Source: a virus | Length of the DNA stretch: 48,228 bases | IMG/VR virus record: IMGVR_UViG_3300025117_000095 | Coordinates: 1 to 48,228 of that record | Direction: 5' to 3' (one strand) | Shown: positions 31,532 through 39,840 of the stretch, piece after piece | Layout: the number at the start of each line of letters is the position of its first letter | Numbering within the stretch: the first letter of the stretch is position 1 | Notes under the pieces: model-generated | What the model was told of the DNA's origin: nothing | The model's input: only the letters and a program-made list of their open reading frames with translations | Databases searched by the model: none | Position numbers and translations under genes: made by a program

Positions 31532-32182
31532 GTGCCCACCTCGGAAGAGATCCGCGATTACCTGGACACCCAGGCCAAGGAAGTTCTCGGCGATGCCTAT
31601 GAGGCGCAGTCGGACGCCTTCAAGGCCGGCCTGTTCGAGGTCATCGGCCGCGGCATCGAGTACGGCACCGCCGGGGGTGCCGGGGGTGTCAACTGGCGCG
31701 GCGCCTGGTCGGCCGCCGAGACCTACCTTGTGGACGATGCCGTGAGCCACGAGGGCTCCAGCTACGTCGCCATTGCCGAGAACACCAACTCCGAGCCTCC
31801 CTCGGCCGAATGGGAGCTACTGGCGGAGGGCGGGGATGATGGCGCCATCGGACCCGCAGGGCCGGTTGGACCCCAAGGTCCCGCAGGCGCGGTGGGACCA
31901 CAGGGCATCGAGGGACCGGGAGGGCCGCAAGGCATCCAGGGTCCCGAGGGGCCGGCCGGGCCGGCCCATGTGACGACGGCCGGCGACGTCGAGTACCACG
32001 ACAGCACCTCCCCGACGCGGCTGCCGGTTGGGAGCCACGGCCAGGTGCTGACCGTCGATGCGAGCTTACCGGGGAAGCTCGTGTGGGCAACGCTGGCGGG
32101 GATGCTCGTCGTCTTCGACCTCGATGTCCAGGCCATTGAATACTCATCCGCCGACGTCATCTCCGACGTCACCTGGAGCTGA
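31532..32182 (+). CDS. Collagen-like tail fibre protein
   Basis: 216 aa from GTG. Residues about 53-100 ([33 protein letters not shown]) form a small carbohydrate-binding-like module common on phage fibres. Residues about 105-145 are Gly-X-Y collagen repeats ([13 protein letters not shown] units). A trimerising C-terminus follows. Probably a receptor-binding or linker fibre on the baseplate. Confidence 0.75.
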   Translation: MPTSEEIRDYLDTQAKEVLGDAYEAQSDAFKAGLFEVIGRGIEYGTAGGAGGVNWRGAWSAAETYLVDDAVSHEGSSYVAIAENTNSEPPSAEWELLAEGGDDGAIGPAGPVGPQGPAGAVGPQGIEGPGGPQGIQGPEGPAGPAHVTTAGDVEYHDSTSPTRLPVGSHGQVLTVDASLPGKLVWATLAGMLVVFDLDVQAIEYSSADVISDVTWS

Positions 32183-32183
32183 C

Positions 32184-33155
32184 ATGGCGCTCGCAGATCT
32201 GACATGGCGCCGCCTCCCCGACCAAATTCCGGCCGATAATGCCGCCTCGACCGTCCTGACATCAATCAAGACCGCCTTTGAGTCCGTAGTCGACTTCCAC
32301 GGCGCCGCTCGGACGCCGGGAACAGGGCGCGCGTGGTCTGTGGGACTCACCGAGGGAACGCCGCTGGAGGCCTTCTCCCTCCATCCGCCATCCGGATCCG
32401 GATGTAATGCCGTCGTGGTTGTCGCCGGCTACAACGGCGCCAAGACTCCGCAGATGGCAAGTCCGGATACCTGGCTTGCGAATGCCATCCTGGCCCTCGT
32501 CAGCTCAAACGGAGGCACTCTCGCGACTTGGGATGGCGTGACACCGCTCGGAGCCAGCGCGCGCATCACGAAATTCACGAGAATTTCCGCCGCAACGACG
32601 GGCGGAACGATGGGCGAGGTCCGGTGCTATGAGTGCACCGAGGCCATCGCAATCATCCTTCAGATTGGCACTTCCTACTACGGGGTCATCATCGGTGCCC
32701 TGTGGGATCCGATGTCTGCAGACGCCCTTGATGCGGAGGCCGATGGAAGACTGTATGGATTCATCACCTCCTCGTCTTCGGCCATCCTTGCGACCTTCGA
32801 CTCCACCGCCTCCGCGGGCACCTTCTCGGCGACTTATTCGCCATCCGTAGGATATGGGCATATAAACTACCTATCTCCAGGTACGTCTACCCTACTGACG
32901 GCCCATCGAGCGCATAACCGTCGAGCGGGCACGGTTGCTACCAGCTACAAAAAGCCATCGGGCAAATGGTCGCGGGCGCCTATCTGGTATCTGGAGGCCG
33001 TGACTGATGACGATATTGGAGAATTGCGCGGGATCCGACGGGGCCCCCAATCCCGGCTCGGTCGGACGATCTACACCGGCGGCGCGATATCGGCCCATGC
33101 CGTCGGCGGCTCCGACTCGGCGGACTGCGACTGTCTGCAATTGAGGTACGTGTAA
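32184..33155 (+). CDS. Probable fibre or appendage protein
   Basis: 323 aa; the GAC before ATG 32184 follows the previous stop. Mainly beta-rich, Ser/Thr/Gly-rich sequence ([21 protein letters not shown], then [24 protein letters not shown]). GC looks lower than in the baseplate genes on both sides, suggesting recent replacement, as expected for host-range genes. No family recognised. Confidence 0.55.
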   Translation: MALADLTWRRLPDQIPADNAASTVLTSIKTAFESVVDFHGAARTPGTGRAWSVGLTEGTPLEAFSLHPPSGSGCNAVVVVAGYNGAKTPQMASPDTWLANAILALVSSNGGTLATWDGVTPLGASARITKFTRISAATTGGTMGEVRCYECTEAIAIILQIGTSYYGVIIGALWDPMSADALDAEADGRLYGFITSSSSAILATFDSTASAGTFSATYSPSVGYGHINYLSPGTSTLLTAHRAHNRRAGTVATSYKKPSGKWSRAPIWYLEAVTDDDIGELRGIRRGPQSRLGRTIYTGGAISAHAVGGSDSADCDCLQLRYV

Positions 33156-33157
33156 CC

Positions 33158-33580
33158 ATGGCCCTCTCTGCCGACATCGCCCGCTTCGGGACCGACCTGC
33201 GCCTCTCCGAGACCGAGGACGAGATCCTCCAGGTGACTGCCTCGGGGGATATCCCCAGCCAGTCCGGCCGCGAGAACCTCCGGTCAGCCATCCGCCGACG
33301 GATCCTGACGGCCCCCGGAGAACTCGTTCACCGACCCGAGTACGGGTGCGGCCTGCTGCTCTACCTCGAGCGACCGCTCACACCTGCCGTCCGCTCCCAG
33401 CTCGCCAATGCCATCCGTTCCAACATCCTCCGGGATTCCCGTGTCCGGGACGTCAAGGTGGCCGTCGTTGCGGGCCTTCCGGATGACCCGACGGCAAGCC
33501 AGGCGGTCACCGTGACCCTCAGCTATCGTCCAGCGGATGACATCGAGACCGACACCATGACTGTGGAGTACGCCGCATGA
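33158..33580 (+). CDS. Baseplate wedge protein gp25/gpW-like
   Basis: 140 aa. SGRENLRSAIRRRILTAPGELVHRPEYGCGLLLYLERPL, then RSNILRDSRVRDVKVAVV is the gp25-like lysozyme-fold pattern (L.T..GE......GCGL). Stop overlaps the next start. Confidence 0.88.
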   Translation: MALSADIARFGTDLRLSETEDEILQVTASGDIPSQSGRENLRSAIRRRILTAPGELVHRPEYGCGLLLYLERPLTPAVRSQLANAIRSNILRDSRVRDVKVAVVAGLPDDPTASQAVTVTLSYRPADDIETDTMTVEYAA

Positions 33581-34710
33581 CTCTCGCCGTGCCCACCTTC
33601 GCGGAGTTGTACCAGGCCGCCCGGGAGGAGATCCAGTCGAGGAACCCGAACCTCACGGACTTCAACGAGGGGTCGAATCTCGACGCCATGGCTGGCGCAG
33701 CAGCCATCCTGGCCGACGAGGTGATCCGGATCGGCATTTCGCAGTTCAACGCCCAGTTCGTGGACACCGCCACGGGCGCCGACCTCGATGCCCTGGCCTT
33801 GGACCGCTTCGGGCTCACGCGAAAGGCGGCACAGGCCTCCATCGGCAAGCTCACCTTCATCCGCGGAGGATCTACGGGCACCCTTACGGTCCCCGCCGGG
33901 ACCACTGTGGAGGGCACCGGCACCGATGGGCAGAAGGTGCAGGTCACCACGGACGTGGACGCGGAGATGGCTGCCCTTGCGAACACCATCACCGTGCGCG
34001 CCACGTGCACTCGGACGGGCACCACAGGGAACCTGGCGGACGGGACTCTCACCACGATCGTGGACACCATTCCCGGTGACTCTACGGCGACGGTGACCAA
34101 CGCCGAGCGGTTCGTCGGCGGGCGTGTAGCCGAGTCGGACGATCGCTTCCGGGTGCGCATCCGGAGATACTTCCAGACACTCCGGAAGGGTACCGTGGAG
34201 GCCCTCGTTACGGGCGCCACGACGGTCCCAGGCGTCGAATATGCCACGGTGGACGAGGACTTCATCCTCCCGGCCGATGGAGGGTACGTGGCCGTCTACG
34301 TAGGCGACCCGGACGGCCGAGCCAACACCGCCCTGGTGGACGACGTCGAGGTGGAGCTGGAAAATTGGCGCGCCGCGGGTGTCTGGGTGCAGGCCTTTGC
34401 CTCGGAGCGGGAGGAGATCTCCCTCGTCTTGACCGTGATCGTGCGAGTGGGTGCGGACGAAGAGACCCTCCGGGCGGCCATCCGGACGGCGACGCTCGCC
34501 GTCACCGATGGCCTGGCGCCCAACTGTACGCTGTACTTCTCCCAGATCAACCATGCCGCCATGTCGGTTTCCGACGACATCGTGGACATAGCCGTTTGTC
34601 TCATGACTCCGTGGTCGCCCCTGGCAAGATATCGGTCACCCACCCTGCCCCAGAACGCTATTCGGGTGAACCCCGAGGATCTGACGATCTCCATTGTCGA
34701 GGAGAGCTGA
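33577..34710 (+). CDS. Baseplate J-like protein
   Basis: 377 aa; ATGA overlap. FNEGSNLDAMAGAAAILADEV, ATGADLDALALDRFGLTRKAA, the GTLTVPAGTTVEGTGTDG barrel and PGVEYATVDEDF with GGYVAVYV are clear gpJ/gp47 signatures. It assembles with the gp25-like protein into the baseplate wedge. Confidence 0.9.
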   Translation: MTLAVPTFAELYQAAREEIQSRNPNLTDFNEGSNLDAMAGAAAILADEVIRIGISQFNAQFVDTATGADLDALALDRFGLTRKAAQASIGKLTFIRGGSTGTLTVPAGTTVEGTGTDGQKVQVTTDVDAEMAALANTITVRATCTRTGTTGNLADGTLTTIVDTIPGDSTATVTNAERFVGGRVAESDDRFRVRIRRYFQTLRKGTVEALVTGATTVPGVEYATVDEDFILPADGGYVAVYVGDPDGRANTALVDDVEVELENWRAAGVWVQAFASEREEISLVLTVIVRVGADEETLRAAIRTATLAVTDGLAPNCTLYFSQINHAAMSVSDDIVDIAVCLMTPWSPLARYRSPTLPQNAIRVNPEDLTISIVEES

Positions 34711-34711
34711 C

Positions 34712-35305
34712 GTGTCCATCGCGGTACTCGTCGCACAGATTGAGCGGTTCCTGCCGCCGGGGTTCTCGGCATCCCGAGAGATCCTCGCCGGCGTCGCCGC
34801 CGCCCTCGATCGGGCACGCCAGGTCAATGAGGACCTCGCCCTTGCCTCGACCATCGGTGGCGCCGAGGGGAAATGGCTCACACTCATGGCTCGCGGATAC
34901 GGCCTCTCCCGGGCCACCCACGAGACCGACGTCTCGGTGCGCCGGCGACTCCGCAACGTCGAGGATCGGCTCACCTGTCAGGCGATCCTGGACGCCGTCA
35001 ACCGACTCCTGGAGCCCTACACCGCCACAGAAGCGGTCCTGTATGAGTGGTTCGACGAGGATGGGGCCTTCTGGCTCGACTTCGACTTTCTCGACGACCA
35101 GCGCATCCTGGGCGAGTGGAACACCTTCTATCTGTTCGTTCCCCTGCTGGGCGAGGCCGCCTGGGGGGACGCCTTCCTCGACGACGCCTTCCTCGACGAC
35201 GCCTTCCTGGGCGCCGGTCCCGAGCATCCCGTTTACCCGGCCATCGTGGCCGAGGTCGAACGTCTCCGAGCCGCGGGGGTCCGCTGGCTCATGATCCTGG
35301 AGTAG
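34712..35305 (+). CDS. Baseplate protein I/gp48-like (DUF2313-like)
   Basis: 197 aa; GTG 34712 with GAGGAG upstream. Place after gpJ and the start (RFLPPGFSASREILAGVAAALDRARQVNEDL, then LMARGYGLSRATHETDVSVRRRLR) fit the gpI/gp48 wedge protein. A short acidic tandem repeat (AFLDDAFLDDAFL) lies near residue 155. Confidence 0.7.
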   Translation: MSIAVLVAQIERFLPPGFSASREILAGVAAALDRARQVNEDLALASTIGGAEGKWLTLMARGYGLSRATHETDVSVRRRLRNVEDRLTCQAILDAVNRLLEPYTATEAVLYEWFDEDGAFWLDFDFLDDQRILGEWNTFYLFVPLLGEAAWGDAFLDDAFLDDAFLGAGPEHPVYPAIVAEVERLRAAGVRWLMILE

Positions 35306-35308
35306 TCC

Positions 35309-36748
35309 ATGGCCAACACGCGCGCGCAACCCGGTGGGATCCGCCTGTTCAACGAGGGGGAGCGCCTCCAGTACAGCGACCTGAACAATCTCGGACTCAT
35401 CGCCGATCGTTCGGCCCTCCACCTGCTGGCCGAGGTGATCTGGGATTCCATCTCCCACGCGCCCGCATCGGGGTTCTTCGGCAGTTCCTGCCTCGTGAGC
35501 GTATCCGCGGGACTCACGATGGGGATCGCCCGGGGACTCGGGTTCTACTACGACCCGGCCGCGAGCGACAAGTTCGACACCCATCTGAAACCCATCGCCA
35601 TTCCGCTCGCGACGACGACGACGCTGGACGCCCATGATGCCGATCCCCGAATCGACATCATCTGCGTTGCGTCGGCGACCGCCGACGACGAATCCGTATC
35701 GGATGCCATCCGGGACCCGAGCACGGGCACGGTGACGACGCAGACCATCGACACCCGGCGGGCCTGGTACTACACGCTTCAGGTCGTGAAGGGGACGCCG
35801 GCGGCCTCTCCCGCGATCCCCAGTACGCCGGCCGGCTACATCAAGATCGCCGAGTGTCGCGTGCCGGCGACCGCGGGCGCCGTCGGCGTCGTGGATACAC
35901 GGCCGAGACTTTATCTCTCCCAGCAGCTCCTCCGCGGAGTGCCGGAGGGGTGGTTCCAGGACTTCATCCCAGGCACCGACGAGCTGCTCATCGAGGCGAA
36001 CGGCTCGGCGATGGAGGTCTACATCGACGTCGGGAACGATGGAGATGCCGTCATCAACGGGTCCGCCTACTGGTACAAGGCGCAGAGACTCACAATCACG
36101 ACCGCCCCCGTTGCGCCCAACAAGCGCAAGGACAGGGTGGTCGCCACAAATGATGGAACGGTCGTGGTCGTGCCGGGTACACCTGGCATCTTCCCAGTAC
36201 CGCCAGCGACCCCTTCAGGCGCAATCGTGTTGGCGGAGGTGTACGTCAACAGCGGAGTGGTCACCATCGATCCCGGGGACGTGACCGATTACCGGATCCG
36301 GACGCCCATCAAGGCGGATGATGTGGGGTCGTCCCAGATCCTCGACGAGGCCATCACCAACGAGAAGCTGGCGGACGCCATCAAACCGATCCGGCCCGCC
36401 ATCAGCGTGGAACCGACGATGGCCACCTGCACGATCGTCGCCGAGGATCTCGATGGAGTCCCCGTCACGGGAAACAGGGACTTCTTCGTCGAGCTCCGCA
36501 GTGACGCCATGGACAGGAATGATGCCATCGTCCATTTTCAGGGCGCTATATCCAAAGGCACGTTCATCACCGTCGGCGCGACGGGAGATCCAACCGACGC
36601 CATCATCCGAAGCGATGCAGATGGGGAGATCGTGTTCCAGATTCACGTTCCGGGCGCGATCAGCGGCGATCAGTTCGTCGTGAAGGCCGTGGAAATTGGC
36701 TCCCGACCCGCAGCCCCCAGCTACCTCCTGTGGACCTACACACCATGA
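35309..36748 (+). CDS. Tail fibre/baseplate appendage protein
   Basis: 479 aa. N-terminal NEGERLQYSDLNNLGLIADRSALHLL and LDAHDADPRIDIICV, and then YTLQVVKGTPAASPAIPSTPAGYIKIAECRVPATAG, resemble the attachment domains of tail fibres placed after gpI. C-terminal part is beta sandwich-like. It probably carries host contact or links fibres to the baseplate. Confidence 0.65.
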   Translation: MANTRAQPGGIRLFNEGERLQYSDLNNLGLIADRSALHLLAEVIWDSISHAPASGFFGSSCLVSVSAGLTMGIARGLGFYYDPAASDKFDTHLKPIAIPLATTTTLDAHDADPRIDIICVASATADDESVSDAIRDPSTGTVTTQTIDTRRAWYYTLQVVKGTPAASPAIPSTPAGYIKIAECRVPATAGAVGVVDTRPRLYLSQQLLRGVPEGWFQDFIPGTDELLIEANGSAMEVYIDVGNDGDAVINGSAYWYKAQRLTITTAPVAPNKRKDRVVATNDGTVVVVPGTPGIFPVPPATPSGAIVLAEVYVNSGVVTIDPGDVTDYRIRTPIKADDVGSSQILDEAITNEKLADAIKPIRPAISVEPTMATCTIVAEDLDGVPVTGNRDFFVELRSDAMDRNDAIVHFQGAISKGTFITVGATGDPTDAIIRSDADGEIVFQIHVPGAISGDQFVVKAVEIGSRPAAPSYLLWTYTP

Positions 36749-36758
36749 GGGACGCCTG

Positions 36759-37148
36759 ATGTCGCGACTCGCCCCCCTCCTCCGTATCCGCTTCCTTCTC
36801 CTCCTCGGCATGGCCCTGCTCATGGGCGTCGGGACGTCCGCGCAGGCGGACGAACCCGCCCTGGCGGCGACCTCCAGCTCATGGGAGGCCCAGGTGGCAC
36901 TCGCCCTCCTCGACAAAGGAGGCGTGCCGGGGGCCATCCTCGCCGGGCTCATCGCGGGCGCTGTCATCCTCGGCAAGATCCGGATCCCTGCTGTCCCCGT
37001 TCGCCTCGACGGCCCTGTGCAGGTCGTCCTCCTCCGCCGGCGGCAGGCCTGGGACGGCGCGGAGAGGAGGGGGTCCGAGCAGACTGACGAGTATGAGACC
37101 GTCGAACTCGCCATTGCCGCCACTCCATCGCAGGGGCCCATCCGATGA
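36759..37148 (+). CDS. Holin-like membrane protein
   Basis: 129 aa. An N-terminal hydrophobic segment (about 8-28: RIRFLLLLGMALLMGVG) resembles a signal sequence with possible cleavage at AQA-DE. A second membrane segment (about 55-72: VPGAILAGLIAGAVIL) is followed by a basic then acidic tail. Directly upstream of and overlapping the endolysin gene, it is the best holin candidate. Confidence 0.7.
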   Translation: MSRLAPLLRIRFLLLLGMALLMGVGTSAQADEPALAATSSSWEAQVALALLDKGGVPGAILAGLIAGAVILGKIRIPAVPVRLDGPVQVVLLRRRQAWDGAERRGSEQTDEYETVELAIAATPSQGPIR

Positions 37149-37672
37149 TTACCCTCTCCCTCCTCCTCGCCGTCATGCCCCACTGCCCCCGCGCCTGGGC
37201 GGAGTTGTTCCTGCCCCACCTCCAGTGGGCATCAGCCGAGGCCGGCATCACGACTCCCGAGCGCGAGGCCGCGTGGCTTGCCCAGCTCGCGCATGAGTCC
37301 GGGGAGCTGCGCTACATGGAGGAGATCGCCTCCGGGGCGGCTTACGAGGGCCGGCTGGACCTTGGAAATACCCAGCCGGGGGACGGCCGCCGGTACAAGG
37401 GCCGCGGGCCCATCCAGCTCACGGGGCGGAAGAACTACCGGCTCGCTGGCGCCGCCCTGGGCCTCGCACTCGAGACGAATCCCGACCAGGTGGCGCGACC
37501 CGACGTCGGCTTCCGCACCGCGGCCTGGTACTGGCGGATGCATGGGTGCAACGAGCTGGCGGATCGGCTCGACTTCGAGGGCTTGACCAGGGCCATCAAT
37601 GGCGGCCTCAACGGCCTGGCGGAGCGGGACCGGTACTGGGCGGTCGCGCGGAAGGCCCTGGGGCTCTGGTGA
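37145..37672 (+). CDS. GH19 endolysin
   Basis: 175 aa; ATGA overlap. The start (LSLLLAVMPHCPRAWAELF) is the normal GH19 opening rather than a signal peptide. AWLAQLAHESGELRYMEEIASG carries the catalytic Glu of the HES motif, and GDGRRYKGRGPIQLTGRKNY is the family hallmark. It cleaves the peptidoglycan glycan chain once the holin opens the inner membrane. Confidence 0.92.
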   Translation: MITLSLLLAVMPHCPRAWAELFLPHLQWASAEAGITTPEREAAWLAQLAHESGELRYMEEIASGAAYEGRLDLGNTQPGDGRRYKGRGPIQLTGRKNYRLAGAALGLALETNPDQVARPDVGFRTAAWYWRMHGCNELADRLDFEGLTRAINGGLNGLAERDRYWAVARKALGLW

Positions 37673-37875
37673 GGACCCGACTCTGCCTGGTCGGCGCGAC
37701 GCTCCTCCTGATCGCGATCGCCTTCGTCGGCGGCCGCTGCTCCGCGCCTCCCTGCCCCGATCCGGACCCTTGCCCTCCCTGCCCGGACTGCCGCCTCGTC
37801 CAGGCCGCGGCGGATCCCACGGTGCCCCTGGCGCCGCTCGTGGAGGAGCGATGGTCGCAGCCCTGCTCGCCCTGA
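37669..37875 (+). CDS. Small Cys/Pro-rich membrane protein, spanin-like
   Basis: 68 aa from GTG overlapping the endolysin stop (GTGA). One N-terminal membrane segment (LVGATLLLIAIAFVGG) and then a Cys/Pro cluster (CPDPDPCPPCPDC). Position in the lysis cassette suggests an inner-membrane spanin subunit or disulfide-linked accessory. It overlaps the next gene by 25 bp, as i-/o-spanin pairs often do. Confidence 0.6.
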   Translation: MRTRLCLVGATLLLIAIAFVGGRCSAPPCPDPDPCPPCPDCRLVQAAADPTVPLAPLVEERWSQPCSP

Positions 37876-38198
37876 CAGCCGCCCTGGCGGCGCCGCCTCC
37901 CCCGCCGGCGCCCTTCCCGCCGGCTCCGGAGGAGTGCCCCGTCGCCGACATCCAGCGCGACCAGGCATTGCCTCCCGAGCTCGCCGGCGACGTCGCCAGG
38001 TGCGACGGCGTGCTCCTGCCGCGAGCCTACCTCCTCAACTACGAACAGGCGGCGCAGGATGCCGAGCTGCTCCGCGCGACCTGGCCCCCCGACCCAGAAC
38101 TGCCCCGGTGGTGGGACCGTCCGGGATGGGCCCGCGTCGAGGGTGGAGCCGTGGTCCTGGTCGTTGTCGGGATGGTCGCGTTCGCGCTCGGAGGCTGA
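37851..38198 (+). CDS. Second lysis-cassette membrane protein, spanin-like
   Basis: 115 aa; GGAGGAG before the ATG. N-terminal signal (MVAALLALTAALAAP), Pro-rich segment, a periplasmic middle and a C-terminal membrane anchor (about 97-115: GAVVLVVVGMVAFALGG). Two terminal hydrophobic segments suit a protein crossing the periplasm. It lacks the lipobox expected of an o-spanin. Confidence 0.6.
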   Translation: MVAALLALTAALAAPPPPPAPFPPAPEECPVADIQRDQALPPELAGDVARCDGVLLPRAYLLNYEQAAQDAELLRATWPPDPELPRWWDRPGWARVEGGAVVLVVVGMVAFALGG

Positions 38199-38207
38199 AC
38201 GCGAACG
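38179..38207 (+). other. Hairpin at the end of the late operon
   Basis: CGTTCGCG (38179-38186) and CGCGAACG (38200-38207) form a perfect 8-bp stem over the last gene's stop codon. A second stem follows at 38211-38217/38228-38234 (CGCCCCG/CGGGGCG). Neither has a T run; they may stabilise the mRNA 3' end. Confidence 0.45.
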
Positions 38208-38242
38208 AAGCGCCCCGGAATGACCATCGGGGCGTATTACAG

Positions 38243-38286
38243 GGTGTCACCACGGCACCCCCCTGGTGTCACCACGGCACCCCCCT
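38243..38286 (+). repeat. Two tandem 22-bp repeats
   Basis: Bases 38243-38264 are repeated exactly at 38265-38286, and the next bases begin a third copy. Each unit holds a short GGTG/CACC stem. They lie between the last lysis gene and the terminator. Confidence 0.8.
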
Positions 38287-38289
38287 GGT

Positions 38290-38330
38290 GCCCTTTCCTC
38301 CCCCTCGCGGGGTGGGAGAGGGGCTTTTTT
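38290..38330 (+). terminator. Late-operon terminator
   Basis: GCCC, TCC and CCCC pair with GGGG, GGA and GGGC around a TCGC loop, with two small internal loops, followed by TTTTTT (38325-38330). It ends the rightward late transcript before the integrase, which converges from the other strand. Confidence 0.8.
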
Positions 38331-38335
38331 GTGCT

Positions 38336-39664
38336 TCAGGCGACCCCTCGACTATGGACGTCACTATGGACACATCCCCCGAAATCGGTGCATATCGACA
38401 GGACATCCAGAATCGTGAAACGGCATTTCAAGCACGTCTTTAAATGTTCGATGACAGCCGCTTCCTGCTTTGGGAGCAGGTGGTCGCCGGTTCGAATCCG
38501 GCCACCCCGATCTTGGAAATCAGACGTTTCAAGGGCTCCTTCATCGGAGCCCTTGTTGCATTCCGGGCTCGGGTATGGACGCGGACTATGGACATCTCGC
38601 TCCAGGACCTGGTCCACCGCGAGCGCTGCGCCGGCCACCCGGGCGATGGTGGTGGACATGTACCGCTGGGTCGTTGCCAGGTCGGCGTGACCCAGAGCTG
38701 CCTGAGCGGCCGCCGCATCCCCCGTTCCCTGGGCGGCCCACGTGGCATGGCAGTGGCGCAGGTCACGAAGGGTGACCGATGGAAGCCCGACCGTTTTTGC
38801 GGCAGCGATGAAGGCTCGGTGGTGCATGCCAGGCAAAAGGGGTTCATCCCAGCCTCGCTCCTGCCGAGCCGCCTCGAGGATCTCGAGTACCCGCGGTGTC
38901 AACCCGAGTACTCGTTCCGTTCGCGTCTTGGCGGCCTCGGCGGGGACCCGCAGGACGGCAGGGACGCCGGCGCCCTGGGGAGCCGCTTCGACCCATCGCC
39001 AGGTCAATCGACGGACCTCCTCGGCGCGGAGACCCGTCCGGATGACTACCTCCGCCTGGGCCCGGGCCCCCTTCGCGCGAGGGTCCCGCTCAAGCACCTC
39101 GAGCCATCGCAGGAGCTGCTCATCGTCGTGCAAGTGACCTCGCTGGTATGCTCGCGGCGGGTCGGAACGGATGGGAGGAACCTCGGGCAATTCGGCCAGC
39201 CATCCCCGTCGGCGGGCGATCCGGAGTCCCCGCACAAGAGCCTGGACCTCCTTCCGGATGGACTGGCCTCTCGCGCCCGCACGCCGGCGGGTTGCGATGT
39301 AGGTCTCCAGGGTGTCGAAGGTCACTGTTTTCGGATCGGTTTGCGCTCCGAGCACATCCACGACGTGTCCCCAACAGGCCTCGATCGACTCCTTCTGGCG
39401 CTCCCCTACCCCGCCCGCGGCGGCTCGTTCGGCGTCGAGTCCGCCGAGCTCGGCGAGGTCGTGTCCTTCCCCCCGCCCAGGGCGACCAGCCGAGGTGAGG
39501 ACGGCCTCTCGGAGGCGGAGCGCCGCTGCCTCAGCCGCATCGCGGTCTCGTTCGCCAGTGCTGACCCGGTGGCGCTTCCCCCCGACGCGGAAGTAGGTCC
39601 ACCAGACGGCGGAGCCGGGCTGTTGGTAGAGGGAGACGGCTGCACGGTGGGTCTTGGTGGGCAT
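38336..39664 (-). CDS. int: Tyrosine integrase
   Basis: 442 aa. Catalytic R213 (TGLRAEEVRRLTW), K246 (AAKTRTER), R303-H304 (LRDLRHCHATW, with Arg instead of His at the first position), H326 (LGHADLATTQRY) and Y335 are in order. An N-terminal arm-binding region and core-binding domain precede. Residues 385-401 (RGGRIRTGDHLLPKQEA) are the antisense reading of the tRNA-Pro half, so the last 41 residues would be replaced on integration. ATG 39664 has GGAG eight bases upstream and lies inside the excisionase frame. Confidence 0.9.
   Translation of the reverse strand: MPTKTHRAAVSLYQQPGSAVWWTYFRVGGKRHRVSTGERDRDAAEAAALRLREAVLTSAGRPGRGEGHDLAELGGLDAERAAAGGVGERQKESIEACWGHVVDVLGAQTDPKTVTFDTLETYIATRRRAGARGQSIRKEVQALVRGLRIARRRGWLAELPEVPPIRSDPPRAYQRGHLHDDEQLLRWLEVLERDPRAKGARAQAEVVIRTGLRAEEVRRLTWRWVEAAPQGAGVPAVLRVPAEAAKTRTERVLGLTPRVLEILEAARQERGWDEPLLPGMHHRAFIAAAKTVGLPSVTLRDLRHCHATWAAQGTGDAAAAQAALGHADLATTQRYMSTTIARVAGAALAVDQVLERDVHSPRPYPSPECNKGSDEGALETSDFQDRGGRIRTGDHLLPKQEAAVIEHLKTCLKCRFTILDVLSICTDFGGCVHSDVHSRGVA
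38464..38510 (+). other. attP core: 3' half of tRNA-Pro(UGG)
   Basis: CCTGC-TTTGGGA-GCAGG is an anticodon arm with anticodon TGG. It is followed by a variable loop, the T arm GCCGG-TTCGAAT-CCGGC, the 3' acceptor strand CACCCCG and discriminator A. The 5' half of a tRNA is absent. This is the usual attachment core of tyrosine integrases and restores a host tRNA-Pro gene on integration. It overlaps the end of the integrase gene. Confidence 0.85.
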
Positions 39665-39840
39665 TCGGAGGTCTCCAGGGAACGGAGCCAGGCATCGAGC
39701 GAGGAGCGGAAGTAACGCGGGTCGCGTCCGACCTTCACGTAGGGTGGTCCCCCTCGTCCGGGGGTGTGGCGTGCGAGCCAGGACGGCTCGACACCGAGAT
39801 AGGCCGCGGCCTCGGAACGAGTGAGCAGATCAGGGGGCAT
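39406..39840 (-). CDS. Excisionase-like HTH protein
   Basis: 144 aa frame. Residues 1-55 (LLTRSEAAAYLGVEPSWLARHTPGRGGPPYVKVGRDPRYFRSSLDAWLRS) are a MerR/excisionase-type winged helix. The rest overlaps the integrase start by 259 bp in another frame and is low-complexity Ser/Pro, so it may be a by-product. The functional domain ends near residue 58. Directs integrase towards excision; position upstream of int is standard. Confidence 0.75.
   Translation of the reverse strand: MPPDLLTRSEAAAYLGVEPSWLARHTPGRGGPPYVKVGRDPRYFRSSLDAWLRSLETSECPPRPTVQPSPSTNSPAPPSGGPTSASGGSATGSALANETAMRLRQRRSASERPSSPRLVALGGGKDTTSPSSADSTPNEPPRAG

Noticed and set aside
38430-38510. A complete tRNA gene
   Set aside because: Only the anticodon arm, T arm and 3' acceptor strand are present; the 5' acceptor and D arm are missing, so it is an attachment core.
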